Shown piece after piece: positions 1 to 6,702 of a stretch of 15,626 nt of DNA. Origin of the DNA: an uncultured Polyangiaceae bacterium (GTDB taxonomy: Bacteria > Myxococcota_A > Polyangia > Polyangiales > Houyiibacteriaceae); the NCBI GenBank assembly GCA_947259605.1, contig CAMYMX010000021.1, forward strand, positions 1-15,626, written 5' to 3'. Made by a program: the position numbers and the translations under genes. The stretch's first letter is position 1, and each line of letters opens with the position of its first letter. The notes below the pieces were generated by a model. That model made no database searches, was not told where the DNA came from, and saw only the letters and a list, made by a program, of their open reading frames with translations.

Positions 1-612
1 TTGAACGTTCAGAGCGTTGCCCCCGCCGAGGTGGAGCCGATCGTAGTTGAAGATCGGCTCGATTTGCTCGATCACATCGAGGAGCCGCGCCGTCCATTCG
101 ACCCGACCGATACGCTTGAGTTCGCTGTCGCGTACGAGATCTTCGTAGGTTTGTCCGTCCCGAAACGGATGGTGCCCGAGCTCGAGGTTGGGAACGAGCG
201 CGCCATCGGTGAACAGCGCCGCACCCATTCCAGTTCCAAGCGTCAACACCAGCTCGACGCCATCGCCTTGGACGACACCGAGCCCCTGAAGATCGACATC
301 GTTGACCGCGCGAACCGGGTGTTCGAGGTGATAGCCCAATTTCTCGCTCAATGGAACGCGATGCCAGAGCTCGTCTCCGAGATTTGGCGCGTTCCACGTC
401 ACGCCGTCTTTGACCACCCCCGGAAAACCCACCGAAACGCGCTGGTGGGGCGGCAGGGTGTCCGACATGTCGCCAATCAAGGTGAATAGCGCTTCCGGAC
501 TCGGTGGCACGGGCGTCGGTCGCGCCACGGTTTCCGATAGCGGCTCGCCCTCTTCGTCGAGCACGAGGAGCTTGAGGCTCATCCCACCAATGTCGACCGC
601 AAGCGTCGTCAT
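1..612 (-). CDS. ppgK: ROK-family kinase, polyphosphate glucokinase-like (3' end cut off by window edge)
   Basis: This is a cytoplasmic sugar kinase of the ROK family that probably phosphorylates glucose to glucose-6-phosphate. The 204 visible residues open with the phosphate-binding motif AVDIGG (residues 5-10). They continue with GFPGVV (62-67), the pair ND at 104-105 with Asp105 as likely catalytic base, LTLGTGMG (123-130), ELGHH (144-148) and LGGGNA (195-200). The spacing and the segment from LTLGTGMG to LVPNLELGH resemble actinobacterial polyphosphate glucokinases more than NagC or Glk-type ROK proteins. The ROK zinc-binding cysteine cluster is absent, as expected for that branch. The ATG overlaps the pgi stop codon as ATGA, which suggests translational coupling. 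The stop codon lies beyond base 1. Phosphate donor (polyphosphate or ATP) cannot be told from sequence. The family is confident; the symbol is moderate. Confidence 0.85.
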   Translation of the reverse strand, partial: MTTLAVDIGGMSLKLLVLDEEGEPLSETVARPTPVPPSPEALFTLIGDMSDTLPPHQRVSVGFPGVVKDGVTWNAPNLGDELWHRVPLSEKLGYHLEHPVRAVNDVDLQGLGVVQGDGVELVLTLGTGMGAALFTDGALVPNLELGHHPFRDGQTYEDLVRDSELKRIGRVEWTARLLDVIEQIEPIFNYDRLHLGGGNALNVQ

Positions 613-2258
613 TGCTCCGGATTCCTATGGCTCCGATAGTACGAAATCAACTGATCGGTGGAGCTGTCATGCGCCCCGTCGGCTCCGCTGAGCTCGGGAA
701 GAACGACCTTGGCGAGCTGCTTGCCCAGCTCGACCCCAAACTGGTCGAAGCTGTAGATGTTCCAAATGACTCCCTGGACGAAGATCTTGTGCTCGTAGAG
801 CGCGATCAATCGGCCCAACGCTCGCGGAGTGAGCCGCTCCAACATGAAAGTATTGCTTGGACGGTTGCCCGCAAAAGTCTTGTGCGCGACGAGCTCATGC
901 ACCCTCTCCGCGGAAGCACCACTGGCCTCGAGCTCCGCACGGGCTTCAGCAGAGGTCTTGCCGCGCATCATCGCCTCGGCTTGTGCAATGCAATTCGCCA
1001 CGAGGATATCCTGGTGCTCACCAAGCGGATTCTGGCTCTGCGCCGCTACGATGAAGTCGCAAGGAACCAGATGCGTTCCCTGGTGTAGGAGCTGAAAGAA
1101 CGCGTGCTGGCCGTTCGTGCCCGGTTCACCCCAGACGATTGGACCCGTCGTGTAGCCGTCGATGATTGTCCCGTCGCGCGACGCACTCTTGCCATTGCTC
1201 TCCATGTCGGCCTGCTGAAGGTATGCCGGGAAGCGATGCAGATACTGGTCGTACGGCAGAACCGCGTGCGAAGGCGCGCCGAAGAAGTTGTGATACCAAA
1301 CCCCGAGCATCGCCATGACCACCGGAATATTCTCGCGGAGCGGAGTCGTCCGGAAGTGCTCGTCGACTTCGTACGCTCCGGCAAGCAGCTCTTCAAAGTT
1401 GTCGATGCCGATCACGGTAGCGATCGAAAGGCCAATGGCCGACCAGAGTGAGTACCGGCCGCCCACCCAATCCCAGAATTCGAACATGTTCTCTGGGTCG
1501 ATTCCAAACTTCACCACCGCGTCACGATTGGTCGAAAGCGCGACGAAGTGTTTGGCCACAGCGTCCTCACTGCCCAGCCGGTCGACGAGCCACCGCCGCG
1601 CGGAGCGTGCGTTCGTGAGGGTCTCTTGGGTGGTGAAGGTCTTGGAGGCCACGATGAAGAGCGTGGTTTCAGGCTGCACCCGGCGCAGCACCTCGCTCAG
1701 GTGGCTGCTATCCACGTTCGAGACGAAGTGAGCGCGTAGCCCTTGCTTCCAGTAGGGGCGCAGCGCCTCGGTGACCATCACTGGTCCGAGATCGGAGCCA
1801 CCGATTCCAATGTTAACGATATCCGTGATCGCGCGCCCGCTGTGCCCTAGCCAGGCTCCTTCTCGGACCGACGTGGCGAACTTGCGCATCTGCGAGAGCA
1901 CACGTCGCACGTCAGGCATGACGTCTGCGCCCCCGACCATCACGGGGCGCTCGCCGCGATTGCGAAGGGCAGTATGGAGGACCGCCCTCCCCTCGGTTTC
2001 GTTAATCGCCTCGCCCGAAAACATGCGGGTGATCCAATCGCGCACTCCACACTGCTCACAGAGCTCGGCCAGAAGAGTGAGCGTTTGATCGGTGACGCGA
2101 TTTTTAGAGTAGTCGAAGAGAAGGTCACCCAGCATGAGTGAGAAGCCCGCACCTCGATCCGAATCTTCGTCGAAGAGGTGACGCATCTCGACGTCGGCAA
2201 TCTCTTCGTGATGCGCGCGCAGTGCCTTCCAGGCAACGGTTCGGCTTGGGTCGACCAT
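609..2258 (-). CDS. pgi: glucose-6-phosphate isomerase
   Basis: This 549-residue cytoplasmic enzyme interconverts glucose-6-phosphate and fructose-6-phosphate in glycolysis and gluconeogenesis. Length is normal for the bacterial family. Visible motifs are GIGGSDLGP (151-159), VASKTFTTQET (203-213), the first family signature DWVGGRYSLWSAIGL (263-277), catalytic Glu353 in ESNGK, GTNGQHAFFQLLHQGT (380-395) with catalytic His384, and the second signature ending FDQFGVELGK (504-513) with catalytic Lys513. The phosphate-loop motif reads VSNVDSSHL (179-187), a mild variant of the usual VSNIDGTH. The start is the ATG at 2258, preceded by AGGATGG at suitable spacing. The gene lies downstream of hppA on the same strand, behind a terminator-like hairpin, and overlaps the ROK kinase by 4 bases, so the two form a sugar-activation unit. 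I saw no obvious promoter in the short gap after the hairpin. Confidence 0.97.
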   Translation of the reverse strand: MVDPSRTVAWKALRAHHEEIADVEMRHLFDEDSDRGAGFSLMLGDLLFDYSKNRVTDQTLTLLAELCEQCGVRDWITRMFSGEAINETEGRAVLHTALRNRGERPVMVGGADVMPDVRRVLSQMRKFATSVREGAWLGHSGRAITDIVNIGIGGSDLGPVMVTEALRPYWKQGLRAHFVSNVDSSHLSEVLRRVQPETTLFIVASKTFTTQETLTNARSARRWLVDRLGSEDAVAKHFVALSTNRDAVVKFGIDPENMFEFWDWVGGRYSLWSAIGLSIATVIGIDNFEELLAGAYEVDEHFRTTPLRENIPVVMAMLGVWYHNFFGAPSHAVLPYDQYLHRFPAYLQQADMESNGKSASRDGTIIDGYTTGPIVWGEPGTNGQHAFFQLLHQGTHLVPCDFIVAAQSQNPLGEHQDILVANCIAQAEAMMRGKTSAEARAELEASGASAERVHELVAHKTFAGNRPSNTFMLERLTPRALGRLIALYEHKIFVQGVIWNIYSFDQFGVELGKQLAKVVLPELSGADGAHDSSTDQLISYYRSHRNPEQ

Positions 2259-2282
2259 CGGCCCATCCTAACCCCGGGACGC

Positions 2283-2321
2283 AGCAAAGAGAAACCCCGC
2301 GAGGCCAAAGGCTAGCGGGGT
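2283..2321 (-). terminator. rho-independent terminator after hppA
   Basis: Read on the minus strand, the 7-bp arms ACCCCGC (2315-2321) and GCGGGGT (2294-2300) enclose a 14-nt loop that can pair further (GGCC with GGCT). A T-rich tail, TTCTCTTTG, follows. This is a classic intrinsic terminator for transcripts coming from hppA. It sits about 25 nt upstream of the pgi start, so it would limit read-through from hppA into pgi. Confidence 0.75.
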
Positions 2322-2342
2322 CTTCTCATGGATGCACTGGGA

Positions 2343-2385
2343 GCGAAGCCCCGTGGGCCGATGCACAGCATCGGCGTTACCGGGG
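2343..2385 (-). repeat. conserved stem-loop just after the hppA stop (copy A)
   Basis: A long hairpin begins two bases after the hppA stop codon. The outer arms CCCCG/CGGGG (2349-2353 with 2381-2385) flank a perfect 8-bp inner stem, GCCGATGC/GCATCGGC, with a 3-nt loop (2357-2375). On the minus strand it ends with CCACGGGGCTTCGC. The same 14 bases end a second hairpin at 8353-8393. There is no T-tract directly after it, so it is not a standard terminator. It could be a REP-like element, an RNA-stability element or a processing element. Confidence 0.7.
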
Positions 2386-2386
2386 T

Positions 2387-4468
2387 CTAGACGAGTAGCG
2401 GCGCGAGAACGAGCGCCACGATGCTCATCAGCTTCACCAGGATGTTCAGCGAAGGGCCCGCCGTGTCCTTGAAAGGGTCACCGACGGTGTCACCGACGAC
2501 CGCGGCGTTGTGAGCCTCGCTGCCCTTCGGGTGGACCGTGCCGTCCTTCATCTTGTAGCCGCCGCTTTCAAAGGACTTTTTGGCGTTGTCCCAAGCACCG
2601 CCAGCATTCGCCATGAAAAGCGCCATCGTCACGCCCGAGACGGTCACGCCAGCGAGCAAACCGCCAAGCGGCTCCGGGCCCATGGTGAAACCCACGACAA
2701 CGGGGGTGAGAATGGCAAGCGCGCCAGGCGCGATCATGCGCTTGAGCGACGCCTCGGTGGAGATCTTCACGCAGCGCGCCGTGTCCGGCTTGGCCTTGCC
2801 CTCGAGCAGCCCCGGAATCTCACGGAACTGACGACGAACCTCCTCGATCATGTCCATCGCAGCGACACCGACGGCCTTCATCGCCATCGAAGAGAAGAGG
2901 AAGGGCAGCATCCCGCCAAGGAACAGACCGGCCATGACGAGCGGCTTGGAGATGTCGATGCCGGTGATGCCTGCCGTCTGAGCGAATGCCGCGAAGAGCG
3001 CGAGAGCCGTCATGGCTGCGGAGCCAATGGCAAAGCCCTTTCCGATGGCAGCGGTGGTGTTGCCCACCGCGTCGAGCTTGTCGGTGCGCTGACGGACTTC
3101 AGGTGCCTGATGGCTCATCTCGGCAATGCCTCCAGCGTTGTCGGCAATGGGGCCGTAGGCGTCGACTGCGAGCTGAATGCCCGTGGTCGAGAGCATGCCG
3201 AGCGCCGCGATCGCGACGCCGTAAACGCCTGCGACCTCGGCTGCGACGACCACGCCAGCTGCGATGACGATGATGGGCAGGGCCGTCGACTGCATGCCGA
3301 CACCCAGACCCGCGATGATGTTCGTCGCGGTGCCGGTTTTGCTCTGCTCGGCGATGCTATCCACTGGAGGCTTCTCCATCGAGGTGTAGTACGAGGTGAT
3401 CAGACCAACGAGAACGCCTGCGGCAAGGCCTGCAACCGTCGCCCAACCCACATTCATCCAGGTGACGAGCTTGCCGGCGGCGTTCATCGTGCCGCCTTCG
3501 GGCCACATGTACTTGGCGATGCCGAAGGTGGCGAGCGCCATGACGCCCGCTGCACCGAACGCGCCCATGTCGAGGGCGTGCTGGGGGTTGCCGCCTTCTT
3601 TGGTGCGCACGAAGAAGGTACCCACCATGGAGCAGATGATCCCCGCACCAGCGATGACCAGCGGCAGGATGACCGGGCCGACGCTCGCCCCGCTCTTCAC
3701 GGCGGCAAAGCCGAGCGCCAAGACCATGGCGCCGATGATCGCACCGACGAACGACTCGAAAAGATCGGCGCCCATGCCGGCGACGTCGCCGACGTTGTCA
3801 CCGACGTTGTCGGCGATGACCGCAGGGTTCCGGGGGTCATCCTCGGGGAGGCCGGACTCGACCTTGCCGACGAGGTCCGCGCCGACGTCCGCGGCCTTGG
3901 TGTAGATGCCGCCGCCGACACGCGCGAAGAGCGCGATCGAGGAGGCGCCCATCGAGAAGCCGGTGATCACATTGACGGTGCGGGTAAGCTCCCAGCCGAA
4001 CACGTTGGTGAAGAGCAGGTAGAGCCCGCTGAGACCAATGGTCGCCAGACCGACGACCGTCATGCCCATGACGGTGCCGCCGGAGAACGCCACGTCGAGC
4101 GCCGGGGAAAGCCCGATTCGGGCCGCAGCGGTCGTTCGGACGTTGGCGTTGGTCGCCACCTTCATGCCGGCCCAGCCAGCCAGGGCCGAGGACGCCGCGC
4201 CGATGACGAATGCGCCCGCGATCTGCCAGCCGCGCTGCGGGTCTCCGAAGTAGGCTATGCCCAGAATCGCGCCCACGACGAGCACGAAAATCGACAGCAC
4301 CCGGTACTCCGCCCGAAGGAACGCCAAGGCTCCTTCCTGAATCAGGCCGGCGATTTCGACCATGGTGGCGTCGCCCGGATCTTGTTTGGACACCCAACTC
4401 GCCTTCATCCAGGCGAAGAGAAGGGCGAGCACACCCGCTGCTGGGGCTGCGTAAATCAGATTTTGCAT
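2387..4468 (-). CDS. hppA: membrane-bound ion-translocating pyrophosphatase, K+-dependent type
   Basis: This 693-residue integral membrane protein hydrolyses PPi and pumps H+ or Na+ across the cytoplasmic membrane. Length and the many hydrophobic segments (about 16 expected) fit the family. The catalytic motif DVGADLVGKVE is at 194-204, the acidic Mg-PPi cluster DNVGDNVGD at 220-228, DAYGPIADNAGG at 436-447 and the C-terminal GDTVGDPFKDT at 659-669. The sequence GNTTAAIGKG (469-478) has Ala473 and Gly476 where K+-independent enzymes carry Lys and Thr, which predicts K+ dependence. DLFES supplies Glu238 in transmembrane helix 6, but the transported ion cannot be decided from this alone. The ATG at 4468 is preceded by AGAGG about 9 nt away. 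A promoter-like element lies at 4524-4551 and a terminator follows the gene. A 655-residue reading frame on the opposite strand is a shadow of this gene. Confidence 0.97.
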   Translation of the reverse strand: MQNLIYAAPAAGVLALLFAWMKASWVSKQDPGDATMVEIAGLIQEGALAFLRAEYRVLSIFVLVVGAILGIAYFGDPQRGWQIAGAFVIGAASSALAGWAGMKVATNANVRTTAAARIGLSPALDVAFSGGTVMGMTVVGLATIGLSGLYLLFTNVFGWELTRTVNVITGFSMGASSIALFARVGGGIYTKAADVGADLVGKVESGLPEDDPRNPAVIADNVGDNVGDVAGMGADLFESFVGAIIGAMVLALGFAAVKSGASVGPVILPLVIAGAGIICSMVGTFFVRTKEGGNPQHALDMGAFGAAGVMALATFGIAKYMWPEGGTMNAAGKLVTWMNVGWATVAGLAAGVLVGLITSYYTSMEKPPVDSIAEQSKTGTATNIIAGLGVGMQSTALPIIVIAAGVVVAAEVAGVYGVAIAALGMLSTTGIQLAVDAYGPIADNAGGIAEMSHQAPEVRQRTDKLDAVGNTTAAIGKGFAIGSAAMTALALFAAFAQTAGITGIDISKPLVMAGLFLGGMLPFLFSSMAMKAVGVAAMDMIEEVRRQFREIPGLLEGKAKPDTARCVKISTEASLKRMIAPGALAILTPVVVGFTMGPEPLGGLLAGVTVSGVTMALFMANAGGAWDNAKKSFESGGYKMKDGTVHPKGSEAHNAAVVGDTVGDPFKDTAGPSLNILVKLMSIVALVLAPLLV

Positions 4469-4523
4469 ATCCGCTGAACCTCTATTCGAGCCCGACCCCG
4501 GTTAAATGATGGCGGGCGGCGCG

Positions 4524-4551
4524 TTTCTACAAGATTTCAAAATTAGGTCAA
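4524..4551 (-). promoter_or_regulatory. sigma70-like promoter of hppA
   Basis: On the minus strand a -35-like TTGACC (4546-4551) and a -10-like TAGAAA (4524-4529) are separated by 16 bases. They lie in an unusually AT-rich patch in otherwise GC-rich sequence. The element sits about 55 bases upstream of the hppA start codon, in the 128-base gap between fabD and hppA. I see no gene in that gap and no strong terminator for fabD. Confidence 0.5.
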
Positions 4552-4596
4552 ACACAGCGGGGCCGTTTCGGTCAGGGGCCTGGAATTACAGCGAAA

Positions 4597-5526
4597 TCAG
4601 CCGCCCCGGACTTCCGCAATGGCGTCTCTGGCCGCAGCGAAGTCCGATGGGCCCTGGACGCTGACCCGGCCTGCCCGCTTGTCGATTCGGACCAAAAGGC
4701 CGCTCAAAACCCTACCCGGGCCCACTTCGACGAAGAGCGAGACCCCGTCGTCGATCATTTTGCGGACACTCTCCTCCCAGAGAACCGGCCGGCTCACTTG
4801 TCGGACCAGCGCGTCCTTTGCCGCGACGGAATCGCGGATCGGCTTGGCGTCCACATTGACATACACCGGCACGCGCGGATCCGAGAGCGCAATTTGTTCG
4901 ATGTCTGCGCGCAGCCGCGCTTCGGCGGGCTCCATCAAGCTGGAATGAAAAGGCGCGCTCACCGGAAGGGTGCTCGCCCGTGCGCCGGCGGCTTGCAGCT
5001 TCGTCCCGGCCTCGCTCACAGCGGACGTCTCGCCGGCGATCACGATTTGCTGAGGAGAATTGTAGTTGACGGCCTCGACGAGGCCGGGGACCTCGGCACA
5101 GATCCGTTCGACGAGACCGCGGTCAGCCTTGAGCACCGCAGCCATCGAGCCCTCGCCGTAGGGCACGGCCTCTTGCATGTACTCGCCGCGCTTTCGCACG
5201 AGCCGCACCGCGTCGCCAAGCTCCAGCGTGCCCGCTGCAACGTGCGCCGAGTACTCACCGAGGCTGTGTCCGGCCACCACGTCGAACGGCGCGTCGAGCG
5301 CACGCAGGATCGCGATCGACGCGGTCAGAACCGCGGGCTGGGTATTGGAGGTGAGCTTCAGGTCTTCCTCGGGACCTTCGAAACAGAGCTGGGAGAGGCT
5401 TTCGCCGAGCGCCTCATCGGCTTCTTCGAAAACACTGCGTGCGGCATCGGACGCCTCGAATGCTTCGCGACCCATGCCTACATTTTGGCTGCCTTGACCC
5501 GGGAAAACGAATGCGACCTTGCCCAT
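4597..5526 (-). CDS. fabD: malonyl-CoA:ACP transacylase
   Basis: This 309-residue cytoplasmic enzyme moves malonate from CoA to acyl carrier protein, supplying fatty-acid elongation. The start is the ATG at 5526, giving MGKVAFVFPGQGSQ at the N-terminus. An open frame extends to 5763, but the extra 79 residues do not look like protein and overlap the divergent gene. GQGSQ is at 10-14, the nucleophile elbow GHSLG at 86-90 with Ser88, the malonyl-carboxylate Arg at 113, NSPQQIVIAG at 156-165 and catalytic His194 in APFHSS. Length matches the stand-alone family exactly. No other fab gene is in the window, so fabD is detached from the usual fab cluster. It is divergent from a small membrane protein gene with only 37 bases between the start codons, and no clear ribosome-binding site precedes it. 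Confidence 0.96.
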   Translation of the reverse strand: MGKVAFVFPGQGSQNVGMGREAFEASDAARSVFEEADEALGESLSQLCFEGPEEDLKLTSNTQPAVLTASIAILRALDAPFDVVAGHSLGEYSAHVAAGTLELGDAVRLVRKRGEYMQEAVPYGEGSMAAVLKADRGLVERICAEVPGLVEAVNYNSPQQIVIAGETSAVSEAGTKLQAAGARASTLPVSAPFHSSLMEPAEARLRADIEQIALSDPRVPVYVNVDAKPIRDSVAAKDALVRQVSRPVLWEESVRKMIDDGVSLFVEVGPGRVLSGLLVRIDKRAGRVSVQGPSDFAAARDAIAEVRGG

Positions 5527-5563
5527 CGGCTGGCGGCATAGCACGATCTGAAAAGGGGATCGC

Positions 5564-6028
5564 TTGGAAGAAGAGCCAACCGCGGAAGACAGAGAGCACC
5601 TGAGCGCGCTTTCGATCGGCCATTTCATCTTGGCCGGGGTTGCCCTGCTCGGTGGAATTCCGACGCTGATGTTTGGGATCGCCGGCGCGAAGCTCATCGA
5701 CGAAGTCGGAAGCGATCTCGGGATGGCGATGGGTGAAATCCCGGGACAAGTCGTCACCGACACATTCGGAGGCAGCCCCGAAGCGATGGCTCAAGACCTC
5801 AACACCCTGATCACGACCATGATCGTCGCCGGTCTCCTGCTCGCGCTGATCAGCGCCGTGCACCTCGCCCTGGTCGGGGTTCAGATCCGCAAACGTCGTT
5901 GGTGGACGTTCTGCTACCTCACGGGCTGGGGCGAATGCCTCATGTTTCCCTTTGGTACGGTTCTAGGCATCTTCACGATCATCGTCCTTGCGCGGCCCTC
6001 GGTGAAGCGGCTGTTCGGGGTGCATTGA
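5564..6028 (+). CDS. small membrane protein of unknown function
   Basis: The gene encodes 154 residues with an acidic N-terminus and about three or four hydrophobic segments. These are near 18-43, 83-107 and 114-143, the last perhaps two short helices. The C-terminus reads PFGTVLGIFTIIVLARPSVK and then RLFG, a pattern I know from many uncharacterised small bacterial membrane proteins in which a G-I-[YF]-x-L-W-like helix ends in RPxVK.LF. The polar stretch 44-80 would form an external or cytoplasmic loop. The start is a TTG at 5564 preceded by AGGGGA (5554-5559) four bases away; the next in-frame ATG would delete the first helix. The gene is divergent from fabD. No function can be assigned. 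Confidence 0.75.
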   Translation: MEEEPTAEDREHLSALSIGHFILAGVALLGGIPTLMFGIAGAKLIDEVGSDLGMAMGEIPGQVVTDTFGGSPEAMAQDLNTLITTMIVAGLLLALISAVHLALVGVQIRKRRWWTFCYLTGWGECLMFPFGTVLGIFTIIVLARPSVKRLFGVH

Positions 6029-6052
6029 CTCGCTCAGTGACTCTCTTGGCGA

Positions 6053-6081
6053 TTGACAAGCACCCTCACCGGCCGTAGCCC
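6053..6081 (+). promoter_or_regulatory. possible promoter for bolA-grxD-kinase
   Basis: A perfect -35-like TTGACA (6053-6058) is followed after 17 bases by TAGCCC (6076-6081), a weak -10 match. The element lies in the 77-base gap between the small membrane protein gene and bolA. It would start transcription shortly before the strong GGAGG ribosome-binding site (6094-6098) of bolA. Confidence 0.35.
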
Positions 6082-6105
6082 GAGGACTGCAGTGGAGGCG
6101 CCGCG

Positions 6106-6360
6106 ATGCTTGAAGCAGAGGTCTTGGAACAGCGAATTCGTGACGGTCTAGGAGAGGTCTCCCATTTGGTGATCAGGGACCTGACCGGCACCAAGGACCA
6201 TTGGGAGGCGCTGGTCGTCTCGGCGGCTTTCGCTGGAAAAACCCCCATCGAGCAGCACCAAATGGTCTACGCTGCCCTGGGCGAGCTGATGGCCGGGCCG
6301 GTCCACGCACTTGCGCTCAAGACCTACTCGCCCGAGAGTTGGGCTGAGGCAGAGGGTTGA
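6106..6360 (+). CDS. bolA: BolA-family protein (BolA2/IbaG-like)
   Basis: This 84-residue cytoplasmic protein has the whole BolA fold. DHWEALVVSAAFAGKTPIEQ (31-50) is followed by the invariant His51 of the helix-turn-helix-like segment and by HALALKTYSPESW (67-79) with the conserved His67. His32 is in the loop that can help bind a [2Fe-2S] cluster. The short length and the HQMVY and HALALKT patterns place it nearer BolA2/IbaG than E. coli BolA. BolA proteins pair with CGFS glutaredoxins to hold or transfer Fe-S clusters, and here the next gene is such a glutaredoxin, three bases downstream. The ATG at 6106 has a strong GGAGG at 6094-6098, seven bases upstream. Confidence 0.93.
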   Translation: MLEAEVLEQRIRDGLGEVSHLVIRDLTGTKDHWEALVVSAAFAGKTPIEQHQMVYAALGELMAGPVHALALKTYSPESWAEAEG

Positions 6361-6363
6361 ACG

Positions 6364-6684
6364 ATGGAAGATACCTTGCGAGAGCGGATTCAGGGCATCA
6401 TCGAGGGCAACGATGTCGTGCTCTTCATGAAAGGCACCAAGCATTTTCCGCAGTGCGGCTTCTCCGCGACCGTGGTCGAGGTCCTGCGCCGCTCCGGCTC
6501 GGAGTTCCAGGATGTGAACGTTCTCGAAGACCAGGCCATCCGGCAGGGAATCAAGGAGTTCGCCAACTGGCCAACGATCCCGCAGCTTTACGTTCGGGGT
6601 AAGTTCGTGGGCGGTTGTGACATCATTCGTGAGATGTACGAGAAGGGTGACCTCGAGGCTTTGCTTTCTGCTAAAGAAAGCTGA
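6364..6684 (+). CDS. grxD: monothiol glutaredoxin, Grx4/GrxD family
   Basis: This 106-residue cytoplasmic protein binds a bridging [2Fe-2S] cluster with glutathione and works in Fe-S delivery and iron homeostasis, usually with a BolA partner. The active-site motif CGFS is at 31-34, the glutathione-binding Lys23 is in FMKG, TIP is at 71-73 and GGCD at 83-86. Length is typical of single-domain bacterial members. The loop before the active site reads KGTKHFPQ, with Lys-His where most relatives have Pro and an acidic residue; the change is conservative for fold but unusual. The gene begins three bases after the bolA stop, so the pair is surely co-transcribed. Its TGA stop is in the same reading frame as the kinase gene 18 bases downstream. 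Confidence 0.96.
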   Translation: MEDTLRERIQGIIEGNDVVLFMKGTKHFPQCGFSATVVEVLRRSGSEFQDVNVLEDQAIRQGIKEFANWPTIPQLYVRGKFVGGCDIIREMYEKGDLEALLSAKES

Positions 6685-6702
6685 GGGTTCAGCCGCCCTC
6701 CT

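Noticed and set aside
1..489. 162-residue plus-strand frame at the left edge
   Set aside because: The minus strand here codes for a well-conserved ROK kinase with all its motifs.
3780..3812. Tandem-looking repeat of gacgttgtc in hppA
   Set aside because: It codes the conserved DNVGDNVGD catalytic motif, so the repeat follows from protein sequence.
2510..4477. 655-residue open frame on the plus strand opposite hppA
   Set aside because: It is rich in Arg, His and Asp with no domain sense, and runs antisense through a fully conserved pyrophosphatase. It is a shadow frame of GC-rich coding DNA.
5527..5763. N-terminal extension of fabD by 79 residues
   Set aside because: FabD proteins begin with the FVFPGQGSQ region as at 5526; the extension lacks homology features and overlaps the divergent gene.
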